DNA from: Temnothorax longispinosus
Taxonomy: Eukaryota > Arthropoda > Insecta > Hymenoptera > Formicidae
Length of the DNA: 64,000 nt
Reading direction: 5' to 3'
Assembly (NCBI RefSeq): GCF_030848805.1
Contig: NC_092363.1
Location: 17,454,600-17,518,599 of the forward strand
Shown piece by piece: positions 63,981-64,000 of the stretch (within the stretch, counting starts at the first letter, position 1; each line of letters opens with the position of its first letter). A program made the position numbers and the translations under genes. Under the pieces are notes generated by a model. The model was given only the letters and a program-made list of their open reading frames with translations, was not told the DNA's origin and did no database searches.

Positions 63981-64000
63981 GTGCTTGAAGAATATAATAA

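Overview
The window looks like eukaryotic, AT-rich nuclear DNA from an insect, and a hymenopteran such as an ant seems most likely. It is sparse in genes, keeps many CpG dinucleotides, has small exons with GT/AG borders and very long introns, and carries many short palindromic DNA elements. There is no operon structure, ribosomal RNA, convincing tRNA or CRISPR array. The taxonomic call is inference from texture, since no diagnostic gene was recognised.

The best-supported gene lies on the minus strand. Five exon-like blocks (57591-57455, 29400-29249, 28644-28516, 27233-27047 and 24332-24085) each have a plausible acceptor and donor. Their reading phases agree at all four junctions and give 284 uninterrupted codons. 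The product has a lysine-rich segment near its N-terminal end, then a long Ser/Arg/Pro-rich, probably disordered region with two RRxS phosphorylation-type motifs. No catalytic domain lies inside the window and I do not recognise the family. The first intron would be about 28 kb, and the gene continues below 24 kb by an unknown distance. A further exon-like block at 33948-33810 could be a cassette or alternative exon.

Layout: 1-2.1 kb, plain AT-rich DNA with one minisatellite; 2.1-3.3 kb, GC/CpG-rich block with overlapping open frames on both strands; 3.3-6.7 kb, plain; 6721-7357, a 637-bp multi-hairpin element; 7.4-18.1 kb, plain; 18.07-18.74 kb, a palindromic MITE inserted in one of two copies of an older repeat; 18.8-20.1 kb, CpG-rich block with a good minus-strand donor, possibly an alternative first exon or promoter; 20-24 kb, AT-rich; 24-29.4 kb, the exon cluster; 29.4-57.4 kb, the putative giant intron, with tandem repeats, fold-back elements and, at 49464-51719, a 2.26-kb near-perfect palindrome flanked by TA; 57.6-64 kb, sequence upstream of the first visible exon, ending in a 145-bp MITE whose sequence is also embedded in both arms of the large palindrome.

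The most unusual object is the 2.26-kb palindrome. Its arms are about 1.06 kb and almost identical, each carries the same 62-codon frame, and each contains a copy of the MITE seen at the right edge of the window. If it is really present and transcribed within the host intron, it would give a kilobase-long hairpin RNA.
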